This document shows, in pieces, positions 54,709-64,000 of a DNA stretch of 64,000 nt; position 1 is the first letter of the stretch; each line of letters starts with the position of its first letter. The notes under the pieces are model-generated. The model ran no database searches. It saw only the letters and a program-made list of their open reading frames with translations, and was not told the origin of the DNA. The stretch comes from Gayadomonas joobiniege G7 (lineage in GTDB: Bacteria; Pseudomonadota; Gammaproteobacteria; Enterobacterales; Alteromonadaceae). The position numbers were made by a program, and so were the translations under genes. The stretch spans positions 620,001-684,000 of the forward strand of contig NZ_AMRX01000001.1 in assembly GCF_000300815.1 (NCBI RefSeq), written 5' to 3'.

Positions 54709-56007
54709 TTAGTCGGACGCTTTTATTAAACGAGCATAATAAAAACCATCCATATTTTGGTTGCCCGGGAGTATCTGCCAGCCTGGATCTTGGAGACTTT
54801 CAGTGGCAAATATCGGCAGCAAGCTGGCGTTGTCCTGTCGCTGTAAAAACGCACTAATCTGCTGCTTGTTTTCTTGCGGTAAAATAGAGCAAGTAGCGTA
54901 CAATAAAATACCACCTGGTTTTAACATGGCCCAGAGATTATGCAAGATCTGTTTTTGCAGTGCGACCAGTTGCGCAATATCTTCAGCTCGGCGTAAATAC
55001 ATAATATCTGGATGGCGGCGAATAACGCCCGTAGCGGAGCAGGGCGCATCTAATAAAATGCGATCATACTGGGTGCCATCCCACCATGTTGTTTGGCTGG
55101 CATCACCAGAAATTAAGCGAGCTTTTAGCTTTAGTCGTGTTAGTGTTTTTTCGGTACGAGCTAGTCTCTGCTCGTCTATGTCTAACGCATCTAACTTAGC
55201 CACCTCACTGAGCTCTAAAATATGAGCCGTTTTGCCACCCGGTGCAGCACAGGCATCTAAAATAGTTTGTCCGTCTTTTAGTTCCAATAAACGTGCAGCT
55301 TGCTGAGCTGCTTTGTCTTGAACTGAGCTGCTACCGGCAAAAAAGCCAGGCAGTTTATCAACATTGCAGGGGGGATCAATTTGCACACATTCGCGCTGCT
55401 TAGGGTCTTGTTTAAAGGCGATCTCGGCTTGCGATAATTGCTGACAAAATTCGTCTGCTGTATTGGCTCTGGGGTTGATTCTGAGCCACATTGGTGGCTT
55501 TTGCAAACTGGCTTTGGCAATTTTTTTTACGCCTTTAGGATAGGCATCTTTCAACATTTTTTGCAGCCAGTCCGGCAAGGTTTGGCGGATGGTATTTGGG
55601 TTAGCCGTTAAGTACTGATTTAATGCACTGGCTTCGCGTTGGTAGTTGCGTAATAGAGCATTGACTAAGGCGCTTAACCCATCTTTATTGAGCACTCGAC
55701 TGGCTTCCACTGTTTCTGCAATGGCGGCATGTTCGGCCACTCTCTTACTATCGAGTTGATACATGCCAACAGCAATCAAATAGCGAATAAGATTTAATTC
55801 TGGTTTGAGTTTAGTGTGGCTTAACTGGTTGATAAAATAATTGTATTTAGGGAAAGCCCGCAATACGGCATAAATAAAATCTTGGCATTGACCTTTACCC
55901 GACTCATCTAGATTTTCGGCCAGTCGGGGTAATGCTTGGCTAAGAGATTGTTTGTCATCGATCACTGCTTGAATGGCCAGCGCCGCAACGGCTCGGGTGT
56001 TTTTCAT
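54709..56007 (-). CDS. rsmB: 16S rRNA m5C967 methyltransferase RsmB
   Basis: 432 residues. N-terminal NusB-like domain, then a SAM methyltransferase with [10 protein letters not shown] and the catalytic cysteines in D-A-P-C-S-A-T-G and Y-A-T-C-S. I chose the ATG at 56007, which overlaps the fmt stop as TAATG; the frame upstream to 56034 lies inside fmt. Confidence 0.97.
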   Translation of the reverse strand: MKNTRAVAALAIQAVIDDKQSLSQALPRLAENLDESGKGQCQDFIYAVLRAFPKYNYFINQLSHTKLKPELNLIRYLIAVGMYQLDSKRVAEHAAIAETVEASRVLNKDGLSALVNALLRNYQREASALNQYLTANPNTIRQTLPDWLQKMLKDAYPKGVKKIAKASLQKPPMWLRINPRANTADEFCQQLSQAEIAFKQDPKQRECVQIDPPCNVDKLPGFFAGSSSVQDKAAQQAARLLELKDGQTILDACAAPGGKTAHILELSEVAKLDALDIDEQRLARTEKTLTRLKLKARLISGDASQTTWWDGTQYDRILLDAPCSATGVIRRHPDIMYLRRAEDIAQLVALQKQILHNLWAMLKPGGILLYATCSILPQENKQQISAFLQRQDNASLLPIFATESLQDPGWQILPGNQNMDGFYYARLIKASD

Positions 56008-56948
56008 TATAATTGTGTTCCTTCGGCAAACCACTCAGCACGGCCATTTAATATATCCGCAGCCTGCTGAGGCTTTTTTCCGGCTGGTTGTAATGTGAGC
56101 AACCTGAGTACACCGTCACCTGTTTGCACCTGAATACCAGTTTTATCGGCTGCTAATATAGTTCCTGCCGATGCAGGATTTTTGGGATTGGGTTCAGCGA
56201 CTGCAGCCAGTAATTTTATTTTGTGCTCGTTGATGGTAAAAAATGCAATCGGCCATGGATTGAATGCTCGCACGTTGCGGGAAAGCTGCTCGGCGCTCAA
56301 GCTCCAATCGATTAAGGCTTCTGCTTTAGTTAACTTTTTAGCATAGTTGGCTTCAGCTTCGTTTTGTTTAACCGCAACTGCGCTGCCGTTTTCAATCTGA
56401 CTTAAGCAAGTTAATAAAGCTTGCGGACCTGCTGATGCAAGTTTTTGATATAAGCTTGCTGAGGTATCCGTCGGTTCGATATCGACACTGTGTTTAAGTA
56501 GCATATCGCCTGTGTCTAAGCCTTGATCCATTTGCATAATAGTAATGCCGGTGGTGTTATCGCCCGCCCAGATAGCGCGCTGAATTGGCGCGGCACCGCG
56601 CCATCTTGGCAGCAATGAGCCATGCACATTAATACAACCTAATCTAGGTGTGTTAAGAACTGCCGGCGGTAATAATAAACCGTAAGCAACCACGACCATA
56701 ATATCGGCGTCAATCGCCGCTAATTCGGCTTGTGCTACTTCTGTTTTTAATGTTTCAGGTTGATAAACCGGAATGTTTGCAGCCAATGCGGTTTGTTTAA
56801 CCGCTGAAGCCTGTAACTTTTTACCACGGCCGGCTGGGCGGTCCGGCTGAGTATATACAGCGACTACCTGGTGCTGAGAGTCCAGTAGCGCACTTAGGTG
56901 GTCAGCGGCAAATTCTGGGGTGCCAGCAAAGATAATTTTTAATGGCAA
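56007..56948 (-). CDS. fmt: Methionyl-tRNA formyltransferase
   Basis: 313 residues. F-A-G-T-P-E-F-A start, catalytic [16 protein letters not shown] and D-T-G-D-M-L. Formylates initiator Met-tRNA; the operon def-fmt-rsmB-trkA is conserved. Confidence 0.98.
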   Translation of the reverse strand: MPLKIIFAGTPEFAADHLSALLDSQHQVVAVYTQPDRPAGRGKKLQASAVKQTALAANIPVYQPETLKTEVAQAELAAIDADIMVVVAYGLLLPPAVLNTPRLGCINVHGSLLPRWRGAAPIQRAIWAGDNTTGITIMQMDQGLDTGDMLLKHSVDIEPTDTSASLYQKLASAGPQALLTCLSQIENGSAVAVKQNEAEANYAKKLTKAEALIDWSLSAEQLSRNVRAFNPWPIAFFTINEHKIKLLAAVAEPNPKNPASAGTILAADKTGIQVQTGDGVLRLLTLQPAGKKPQQAADILNGRAEWFAEGTQL

Positions 56949-56966
56949 AGCATTTAACTCCTTGGT

Positions 56967-57473
56967 TTAGCGATTGGCTAAGCGGGCTTCTTTTTCTAAT
57001 TTTTTGCGGATCATCTGGCGTTTTAACGGCGACAGGTAGTCCACAAATAATTTACCGTTTAGGTGGTCAAGTTCGTGTTGAATGCATATAGCCAATAAAC
57101 CGTCAGCGGTTAAGGTAAAACTTTCACCGTCAATATTTAGCGCTTTTACAGTCACTTCGTCAGCACGCTCTACTTTGGCATAAACGCCCGGAAATGACAG
57201 ACAGCCTTCTTCGTGAATTCTGTGGCCTGTCTCGGCAACAATTTCTGGATTGATAAATACCAGTGGCTCGTCTTGATTTTCGCTGCAATCAGCAACAAAA
57301 ATGCGCTCTGCAACATCTACTTGTGTGGATGCTAAACCAACGCCCTGTGCTTGATACATGGTTTCTAACATGTTGTTGCAGATCTCTTTTACCTCATCGG
57401 TAACCTCTGCCACAGGTTGAGCGTTTTTTCGTAATCTTTCGTCTGGGTATTTTAAAACTTGATAAACTGCCAT
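56967..57473 (-). CDS. def: Peptide deformylase
   Basis: 168 residues. The three metal-site motifs are present: [16 protein letters not shown] and Q-H-E-L-D-H-L-N-G. The usual A-Q in motif 1 is S-T-Q here, a common variant in this order. Removes the formyl group from nascent proteins. First gene of the operon with fmt, 18 bp upstream of it. Confidence 0.97.
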   Translation of the reverse strand: MAVYQVLKYPDERLRKNAQPVAEVTDEVKEICNNMLETMYQAQGVGLASTQVDVAERIFVADCSENQDEPLVFINPEIVAETGHRIHEEGCLSFPGVYAKVERADEVTVKALNIDGESFTLTADGLLAICIQHELDHLNGKLFVDYLSPLKRQMIRKKLEKEARLANR

Positions 57474-57590
57474 AATCTTATGTATTTTTCACTATAATGA
57501 ATTAAGCTCGTAACTTATTTCTGTCAATTTAATTTGTATTTTAGCCTTTTCAGGCCAAGATTCATAATAATTAGTCAACAAGGACACCTT

Positions 57591-58733
57591 ATGCATAAAT
57601 ATTTGTGCGGTTTTTTATACATGGTGATCTGTGCGATACCAAGTGTAAGCGCAGATACGTTGCGTTTAAAAAATGATGCGCCCGAACGTTATGTAGTCAA
57701 AAAAGGCGACACTCTATGGGATATTTCGTCGGTTTATTTGCAGTCGCCTTGGAAGTGGCCTGAACTTTGGGGTATGAATGAGCAAATTGAAAATCCACAT
57801 CTTATTTATCCCGGTGATGTTTTAAAACTAGAATATGGCCCCGATGGGCAGCCAAGGTTATTACGTAGTGGGCAAACATTAGGCGCAACTGGAGAAGAAG
57901 AGCAAGGCAAAAAAATAGTCAAATTGTCTCCCGGTAAACGTATCGAATATAAAAACTACGAAGCCATCAATACGTTACCGCTGCACTTAATTGCGCCCTA
58001 TTTAAGCCATGAAATTATTTTATATGAAGCGGATTATCGGGATGCGCCTATGGTCATGGGCGGTGAAACTAATACCAAAAATAAGGTTCAGGGCGATCTC
58101 ATTTATGGCTCGGGTGCACTAGAAACATTGCAGATGTATGGTATTTATCGGCCGCAAAAAGTGTACGAAATGGGTGGGTTATTAACAGGCCGGACAGCTC
58201 ATGAGTTGATTTTGGTGGGCACAGCACGAGTGATAAAACGATCAGATAATGATCCTGAATATCCCGCTAAACTAACGGTACTGTCTAGTCGCCGTGAAAT
58301 TCGTCTAGGTGATAAGTTGATCCCTTTGACAGATGATAAGTCACTGCCGGCGCGGTTTTCGTTACGCAAGCCAGAAAATAAAATCAATGCGAATATTTTA
58401 GCGGCATCAAGCAATGTTTCGCATTTTAGTAAACTAGAAGTAGTGATAATCGATGCGGGCCAGCAAGATGGTTTGCAACCTGGGCATGTGCTCGCAGTGC
58501 AGAGACAAAGTCCTGAAGTGGTTATGGATGAAGACACACCGCAGTTTTCAGAAGATGCAGGGCGGTTTAGTCGATATTTTAATCAGTTCGACTTGGTGCG
58601 GGAATTTGATATGCCATATGAGCAAATTGGTTCTATGGTGGTATTTAAAGTTTATCAGGGGCTGAGTTATGCCTTGATTGTAGATGCGAGTACCGATCTG
58701 AAAGTAGGAGATGAAATAACTCTGCCTCATTAA
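57591..58733 (+). CDS. LysM-domain envelope protein
   Basis: 380 residues from the ATG at 57591 (AAGGACACC upstream). Signal peptide (ending S-V-S-A-D), LysM at about 35-85 (Y-V-V-K-K-G-D-T-L-W-D-I-S then N-P-H-L-I-Y-P-G-D-V-L), and a long beta-rich rest. Divergent from def and upstream of dprA, the standard place for this conserved LysM protein in gammaproteobacteria. Probably binds peptidoglycan. Confidence 0.9.
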   Translation: MHKYLCGFLYMVICAIPSVSADTLRLKNDAPERYVVKKGDTLWDISSVYLQSPWKWPELWGMNEQIENPHLIYPGDVLKLEYGPDGQPRLLRSGQTLGATGEEEQGKKIVKLSPGKRIEYKNYEAINTLPLHLIAPYLSHEIILYEADYRDAPMVMGGETNTKNKVQGDLIYGSGALETLQMYGIYRPQKVYEMGGLLTGRTAHELILVGTARVIKRSDNDPEYPAKLTVLSSRREIRLGDKLIPLTDDKSLPARFSLRKPENKINANILAASSNVSHFSKLEVVIIDAGQQDGLQPGHVLAVQRQSPEVVMDEDTPQFSEDAGRFSRYFNQFDLVREFDMPYEQIGSMVVFKVYQGLSYALIVDASTDLKVGDEITLPH

Positions 58734-58753
58734 TATTTTAATGGGGTGACAAG

Positions 58754-59851
58754 ATGGAAAATATACGCAGTTGGCTTATTATAAGCCAGCTCAGCGGTGT
58801 TAAAGTAAGTGAATGGTTGCAACGCTTGGCGCTTGAGCCACTTCATTTGTTATTAGAAAGTTCACCAGAGAGACTTGCTCAACTTGGATTTGATAAAACC
58901 CAAAGCACTCAATTATTAAATCCAGATGAGCGCTGGTTAGATTCACAATTTAGCTGGCTGGAAAAATCCTCGCTTCATCACTTGGTTGGCTTTGACGACC
59001 CAGACTATCCTGAATTATTAAAACAAATATCTAATCCGCCCTTGGTATTGTATGGTTGTGGTGATTGGTCTTTGGTGCACCAGCCCCAAGTGGGGATTGT
59101 TGGCAGTCGCAATGCGTCAAGGTATGGTTTAGATAACGCATTTAATTTTGCTCAGGACTTGTCAAACAATGGTCTTACTGTCACCAGTGGCCTGGCAATA
59201 GGAATAGACGCCGCAGCGCATAGAGGCGCGTTAGCTGGCGCTGCAAGCACAATTGCTGTGTTGGGTACCGGCGTTGATAGGGTTTACCCCCCGCGTAATA
59301 AATCTTTATACGATACAATAAAAAACGAAGGGCTATTATTGTCTGAGTTTGAACCTGGTACTCAAGTTAGGTCATACTTTTTTCCGCGTCGTAATCGAAT
59401 TATCTCAGGTTTAAGTAAAGGTGTGCTTGTGGTAGAAGGGGTGCCTAAAAGTGGCTCCCTGATCACAGCTCGTTATGCCGCTGAACAAAACCGAGAGGTC
59501 TTTGCGATCCCTGGCAGTATTCACGAAGTTCGTAGTAAAGGGTGCCATGGTTTAATTAAACAAGGCGCTAAGTTAGTTGAAACGACCAAAGACATTCTTG
59601 ATGAATTGCAAATAGAGCCAAAACAGACATTTTTTCCCTTTGATGATAAAAAAGATGAAAAAAATGACGTTGAAAACTTCACAAGTCAAGAATTGTTGGT
59701 TAACTTAGGAAATGAGGTCGTATCAGTTGATGAATTGGTTGCGCTGACTGAGCAACCTATTGATAAGGTCCTTTCACAGTTACTTGATCTTGAATTGCAG
59801 GGTTTGGTAGCACCAGCTCCGGGTGGTTATATCCGATTGAGGAGGGAATAA
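58754..59851 (+). CDS. dprA: DNA-processing protein DprA (Smf)
   Basis: 365 residues. N-terminal helical domain, Rossmann-like DprA domain (G-I-V-G-S-R-N-A-S-R-Y-G, S-G-L-A-I-G-I-D-A-A-A-H, F-F-P-R-R-N-R-I-I-S-G-L) and a C-terminal winged-helix-like domain (about 300-365). Loads RecA on single-stranded DNA in transformation. Confidence 0.96.
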   Translation: MENIRSWLIISQLSGVKVSEWLQRLALEPLHLLLESSPERLAQLGFDKTQSTQLLNPDERWLDSQFSWLEKSSLHHLVGFDDPDYPELLKQISNPPLVLYGCGDWSLVHQPQVGIVGSRNASRYGLDNAFNFAQDLSNNGLTVTSGLAIGIDAAAHRGALAGAASTIAVLGTGVDRVYPPRNKSLYDTIKNEGLLLSEFEPGTQVRSYFFPRRNRIISGLSKGVLVVEGVPKSGSLITARYAAEQNREVFAIPGSIHEVRSKGCHGLIKQGAKLVETTKDILDELQIEPKQTFFPFDDKKDEKNDVENFTSQELLVNLGNEVVSVDELVALTEQPIDKVLSQLLDLELQGLVAPAPGGYIRLRRE

Positions 59852-59854
59852 ATT

Positions 59855-60331
59855 ATGTTTGATATCCTCATGTATCTGTTCGAAAACTATATTCATAGCG
59901 AAACAGAGGTAATGGTTGATCACGACCAGCTAACCGATGAATTGCTAAAAGCAGGTTTTGAACTGGATGAGATTTATAAAGCGCTTAATTGGCTAGAAAA
60001 GCTTGCCGATCTGCAAAATGCAGATAGCATTCCTTATTTAACTAAATCAACTTCGGTTGAAAGTGTTCGTATATATACCGAAGAAGAAGTGATGCGGCTG
60101 GATCTAGAATGTCGGGGATTTATTCTGTTTTTGGAACAAATTAATGTTCTCGATAGCGAAACCCGGGAAATGGTTATCGACAGAGTAATGGCATTAGACA
60201 CACCGGAGTTTATCCTAGATGACTTAAAATGGGTCGTTTTAATGGTTCTCTTTAATGTGCCTGGTCATGAAAACGCCTATAACCAAATGGAAGGGCTGGT
60301 ATTTGAAGAGCCTGACGGTTTGTTGCATTGA
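59855..60331 (+). CDS. smg: Smg protein (DUF494)
   Basis: 158 residues. [16 protein letters not shown] start and W-L-E-K-L-A-D-L are family hallmarks. Function unknown. Fixed neighbour of dprA. Stop overlaps the next start as TGATG. Confidence 0.95.
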   Translation: MFDILMYLFENYIHSETEVMVDHDQLTDELLKAGFELDEIYKALNWLEKLADLQNADSIPYLTKSTSVESVRIYTEEEVMRLDLECRGFILFLEQINVLDSETREMVIDRVMALDTPEFILDDLKWVVLMVLFNVPGHENAYNQMEGLVFEEPDGLLH

Positions 60332-60885
60332 TGTCTAGTGATGCACAGCTATTTGACTCTATTGAGGAAAAACCTAAATGCCCTGAATGCCAACGCCTGT
60401 TGGTGTTCAGGAATGGTAAAGCAGGACCATTTTTAGGCTGTAGTGGTTATCCGGAATGTCGTTATATCAAACCCTTGCATGCTGAACATGATTCCAGTTT
60501 AGATAAAGTTATTGATGGCTCTGAATGCCCGCAGTGCAGTGCACCTTTATCTGTTAAACATGGTCGGTTTGGTATCTTTATTGGTTGTAGTCAGTTTCCT
60601 ATCTGTCATTACACTGAACAAAAAGAGCAAGTGGAAGAAGCAACGACCGAGGTGCAGTGCCCCCAATGTAAAAAAGGTAAACTGCAACGCAAACAAAATC
60701 GTTTTGGAAAGTATTTTTATCCATGTGAACGATACCCAGGTTGTAAGTATGCCGTTAACAACCCACCACTGGCAGTGACTTGTGAGCTCTGCCAGTGGCC
60801 TGTGATGGTTGAACGTAATTCGAAAACGGGTCTATATTTGCAATGCCCGCAAAAAAAGTGTCAGCATAAACAACAAAAGTTATAA
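60331..60885 (+). CDS. yrdD: Topoisomerase-type C4 zinc-finger protein (YrdD)
   Basis: 184 residues with three clear C4 zinc fingers of the topoisomerase I C-terminal type (C-P-E-C ... C-S-G-Y-P-E-C, C-P-Q-C ... C-S-Q-F-P-I-C, C-P-Q-C ... C-E-R-Y-P-G-C) and a fourth partial one (C-E-L-C ... C-P-Q-K-K-C). No topoisomerase catalytic domain. Probably DNA- or RNA-binding. Confidence 0.93.
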   Translation: MSSDAQLFDSIEEKPKCPECQRLLVFRNGKAGPFLGCSGYPECRYIKPLHAEHDSSLDKVIDGSECPQCSAPLSVKHGRFGIFIGCSQFPICHYTEQKEQVEEATTEVQCPQCKKGKLQRKQNRFGKYFYPCERYPGCKYAVNNPPLAVTCELCQWPVMVERNSKTGLYLQCPQKKCQHKQQKL

Positions 60886-60913
60886 TGCTGCTTTTTGTAG
60901 TGCGAGCAAGACA

Positions 60914-62812
<1,899 letters not shown>

Positions 62813-62829
62813 TACTCTGAAGGTTTTTC

Positions 62830-63633
62830 ATGAATAAATACGCGGTATTTGGCAATCCAATTATACAAAGCAAGTCACCTATTATTCACCAGGCTTTTGC
62901 GCAGCAAACAGGATTGAATTTAGAGTATACCGCTTTGTTGGCGCCGGTGGGAAGTTTTGCCGCCAGTATCGCTGACTTTAAGGCAGCCGGTGGTAAAGGC
63001 TGTAATGTCACTATGCCGTTTAAATTAGATGCTTACCAGTTATCGGATGAGTTAAGTTTGCGTGCGCAGTTAGCTGAGGCAGTAAATACCTTAACCTTTA
63101 AAGACGGCAAAGTGTACGGCGATAATACCGATGGTGCTGGGTTGATTAATGATTTGCTAATTAATGGTGCCCAGCTTAAAAACAAACAGGTTTTATTAAT
63201 AGGCTCTGGTGGTGCGGCTAGAGGGGTTATTAAATCGATATTAGACCAAAACCCGGCTGAATTGGTTATTGTGAACAGAACGTTCACAAAAGCGCAGCAA
63301 CTAGCAGAACACTTTACAGCGTATGGAAATATTATTGCAAAACCAATGGCTGAATTGAATACTAAATTTGATATAGTGGTCAACTCGAGTTCAACAAGTC
63401 TAACTGGTGAGTTGCCCGCAGTTTCGGCCTGCGTTTTTAAACCGGGTTGTTTGGCTTATGATATGGTCTATAAAGATGAGACCACATCATTTAACCTATG
63501 GGCGCTTGAACAAGGTGCCGCTAAAGCGCTCGACGGCTTGGGTATGTTGGTTGGCCAAGCAGCCGAAAGCTATAAAGTTTGGCATGGTGTAATGCCAGAT
63601 ATTAATCCAGTGATTCAGATGTTACGTGGTTAA
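62830..63633 (+). CDS. aroE: Shikimate dehydrogenase AroE
   Basis: 267 residues. Substrate motif N-P-I-I-Q-S-K-S-P-I-I-H, catalytic K in T-M-P-F-K, D in D-N-T-D-G-A-G, NADP loop G-S-G-G-A-A-R-G and N-R-T. Aromatic amino acid pathway. Its 3' 32 bases overlap the next, convergent gene. Confidence 0.97.
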   Translation: MNKYAVFGNPIIQSKSPIIHQAFAQQTGLNLEYTALLAPVGSFAASIADFKAAGGKGCNVTMPFKLDAYQLSDELSLRAQLAEAVNTLTFKDGKVYGDNTDGAGLINDLLINGAQLKNKQVLLIGSGGAARGVIKSILDQNPAELVIVNRTFTKAQQLAEHFTAYGNIIAKPMAELNTKFDIVVNSSSTSLTGELPAVSACVFKPGCLAYDMVYKDETTSFNLWALEQGAAKALDGLGMLVGQAAESYKVWHGVMPDINPVIQMLRG

Positions 63634-64000
63634 GCGGCTCGCCGCTGCGAGCCATTTGTTTAATATACTCATCTTTTAGTTGAACATAATTGTCGGCAGA
63701 TTGCTTTAAAAATTTTATTTCAGCCTCTGTTAAAGTTCTAGCCTGTTTTGCTGGGCTACCCACATATAAATAACCAGAAGCTAATTTTTTACCAGGCGGG
63801 ACCAGAGCGCCCGCGGCAATCATGACATCATCGGCAATAATAGCGCCATCCAGAATAATAGCGCCCATGCCAACTAAAACTCGGTTGCCAATATAACAAC
63901 CGTGAAGCATAGCTTTATGTCCAACAGTCACATCATCTCCAATAATTAGAGGGAAACCATCGGGATTAGTTGGGCTCTGACGAGTCACATGTAAAACTGA
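63602..64000 (-). CDS. yrdA: Gamma-carbonic-anhydrase-like protein (YrdA), 5' end outside window
   Basis: Left-handed beta-helix hexapeptide protein; about 133 C-terminal residues are visible and the frame stays open to the right edge, so the start lies beyond 64000. Hexapeptide repeats with metal-type histidines: V-T-V-G-H-K-A-M-L-H-G-C, I-G-M-G-like V-G-M-G-A-I-I-L-D-G, then P-P-G-K-K-L and G-S-P-A-K. Next to aroE as in many gammaproteobacteria. Enzyme activity of this subgroup is unproven. Confidence 0.93.
   Translation of the reverse strand, partial: SVLHVTRQSPTNPDGFPLIIGDDVTVGHKAMLHGCYIGNRVLVGMGAIILDGAIIADDVMIAAGALVPPGKKLASGYLYVGSPAKQARTLTEAEIKFLKQSADNYVQLKDEYIKQMARSGEPLNHVTSESLD

Overview
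The window reads as chromosomal DNA of a marine gammaproteobacterium, most likely Alteromonadales (Alteromonadaceae or a relative). This rests on conserved gene order (dprA-smg-topoisomerase zinc finger-tsaC-hemF-aroE-yrdA on the right, def-fmt-rsmB-trkA beside it), on house-keeping protein types (YihI, UbiK, QmcA/NfeD, CcoG, cytochrome c4) and on moderate, AT-leaning base composition. No rRNA, tRNA or CRISPR was seen. The species cannot be named from sequence alone.

Layout. 1-1.6 kb: the glnK-amtB nitrogen operon (amtB runs off the left edge) with a good sigma-54 promoter and two NtrC-like sites. 1.6-8.0 kb: mutM, a ChrA-type transporter, an unknown membrane-anchored protein, an MscS/YbdG channel, NfeD/QmcA and ubiK. 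8.0-8.4 kb: a gene-free stretch holding two near-identical units of about 100 bp, each ending in a perfect rho-independent terminator; these are candidate tandem small RNAs. 8.4-12.7 kb: a two-component system whose kinase is an NCS1-type permease fused to a hybrid histidine kinase. 12.9-24.9 kb: a porin, urtABCDE (urea ABC importer), ureDABCEFG (urease and accessory proteins) and a small His-rich membrane protein. All face one way and together import urea and release ammonia, fitting the nitrogen theme of glnK-amtB.

25.0-41.0 kb is the accessory region. A secreted-type Rhs/YD-repeat protein, with its leader split by a one-base frameshift, is followed by its Imm40-like immunity gene and then by about 11 kb of displaced C-terminal toxin tips. 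Most are followed by a small putative immunity gene. Tips join in two ways: four carry a stretch of Rhs core (two of these share one frameshift), and others begin at a short repeated joint, ATGTTACAAAGRG, that encodes V-T-K in the toxin frame and matches the V-T-K just before the toxin of the intact gene. Tips include a GIY-YIG-like nuclease, two related 'LYRAV' domains, and a type with a W-E-W-K-G / G-P-H-W-D motif. One immunity protein looks like domain III of EF-Tu. A broken IS3-family element, a SymE-like gene and a truncated RelE/HigB-like gene are scattered among them.

41.2-64 kb is mostly core genome: a cytochrome c/beta-propeller pair, ccoG, small envelope proteins, yjaG, yihI, cytochrome c4, dgkA, yigZ (apparently using an ATT start codon), trkH/trkA, rsmB-fmt-def, a LysM protein, dprA-smg-topoisomerase zinc finger-tsaC-hemF, a truncated haemoglobin, aroE and a gamma-carbonic-anhydrase-like gene cut by the right edge.
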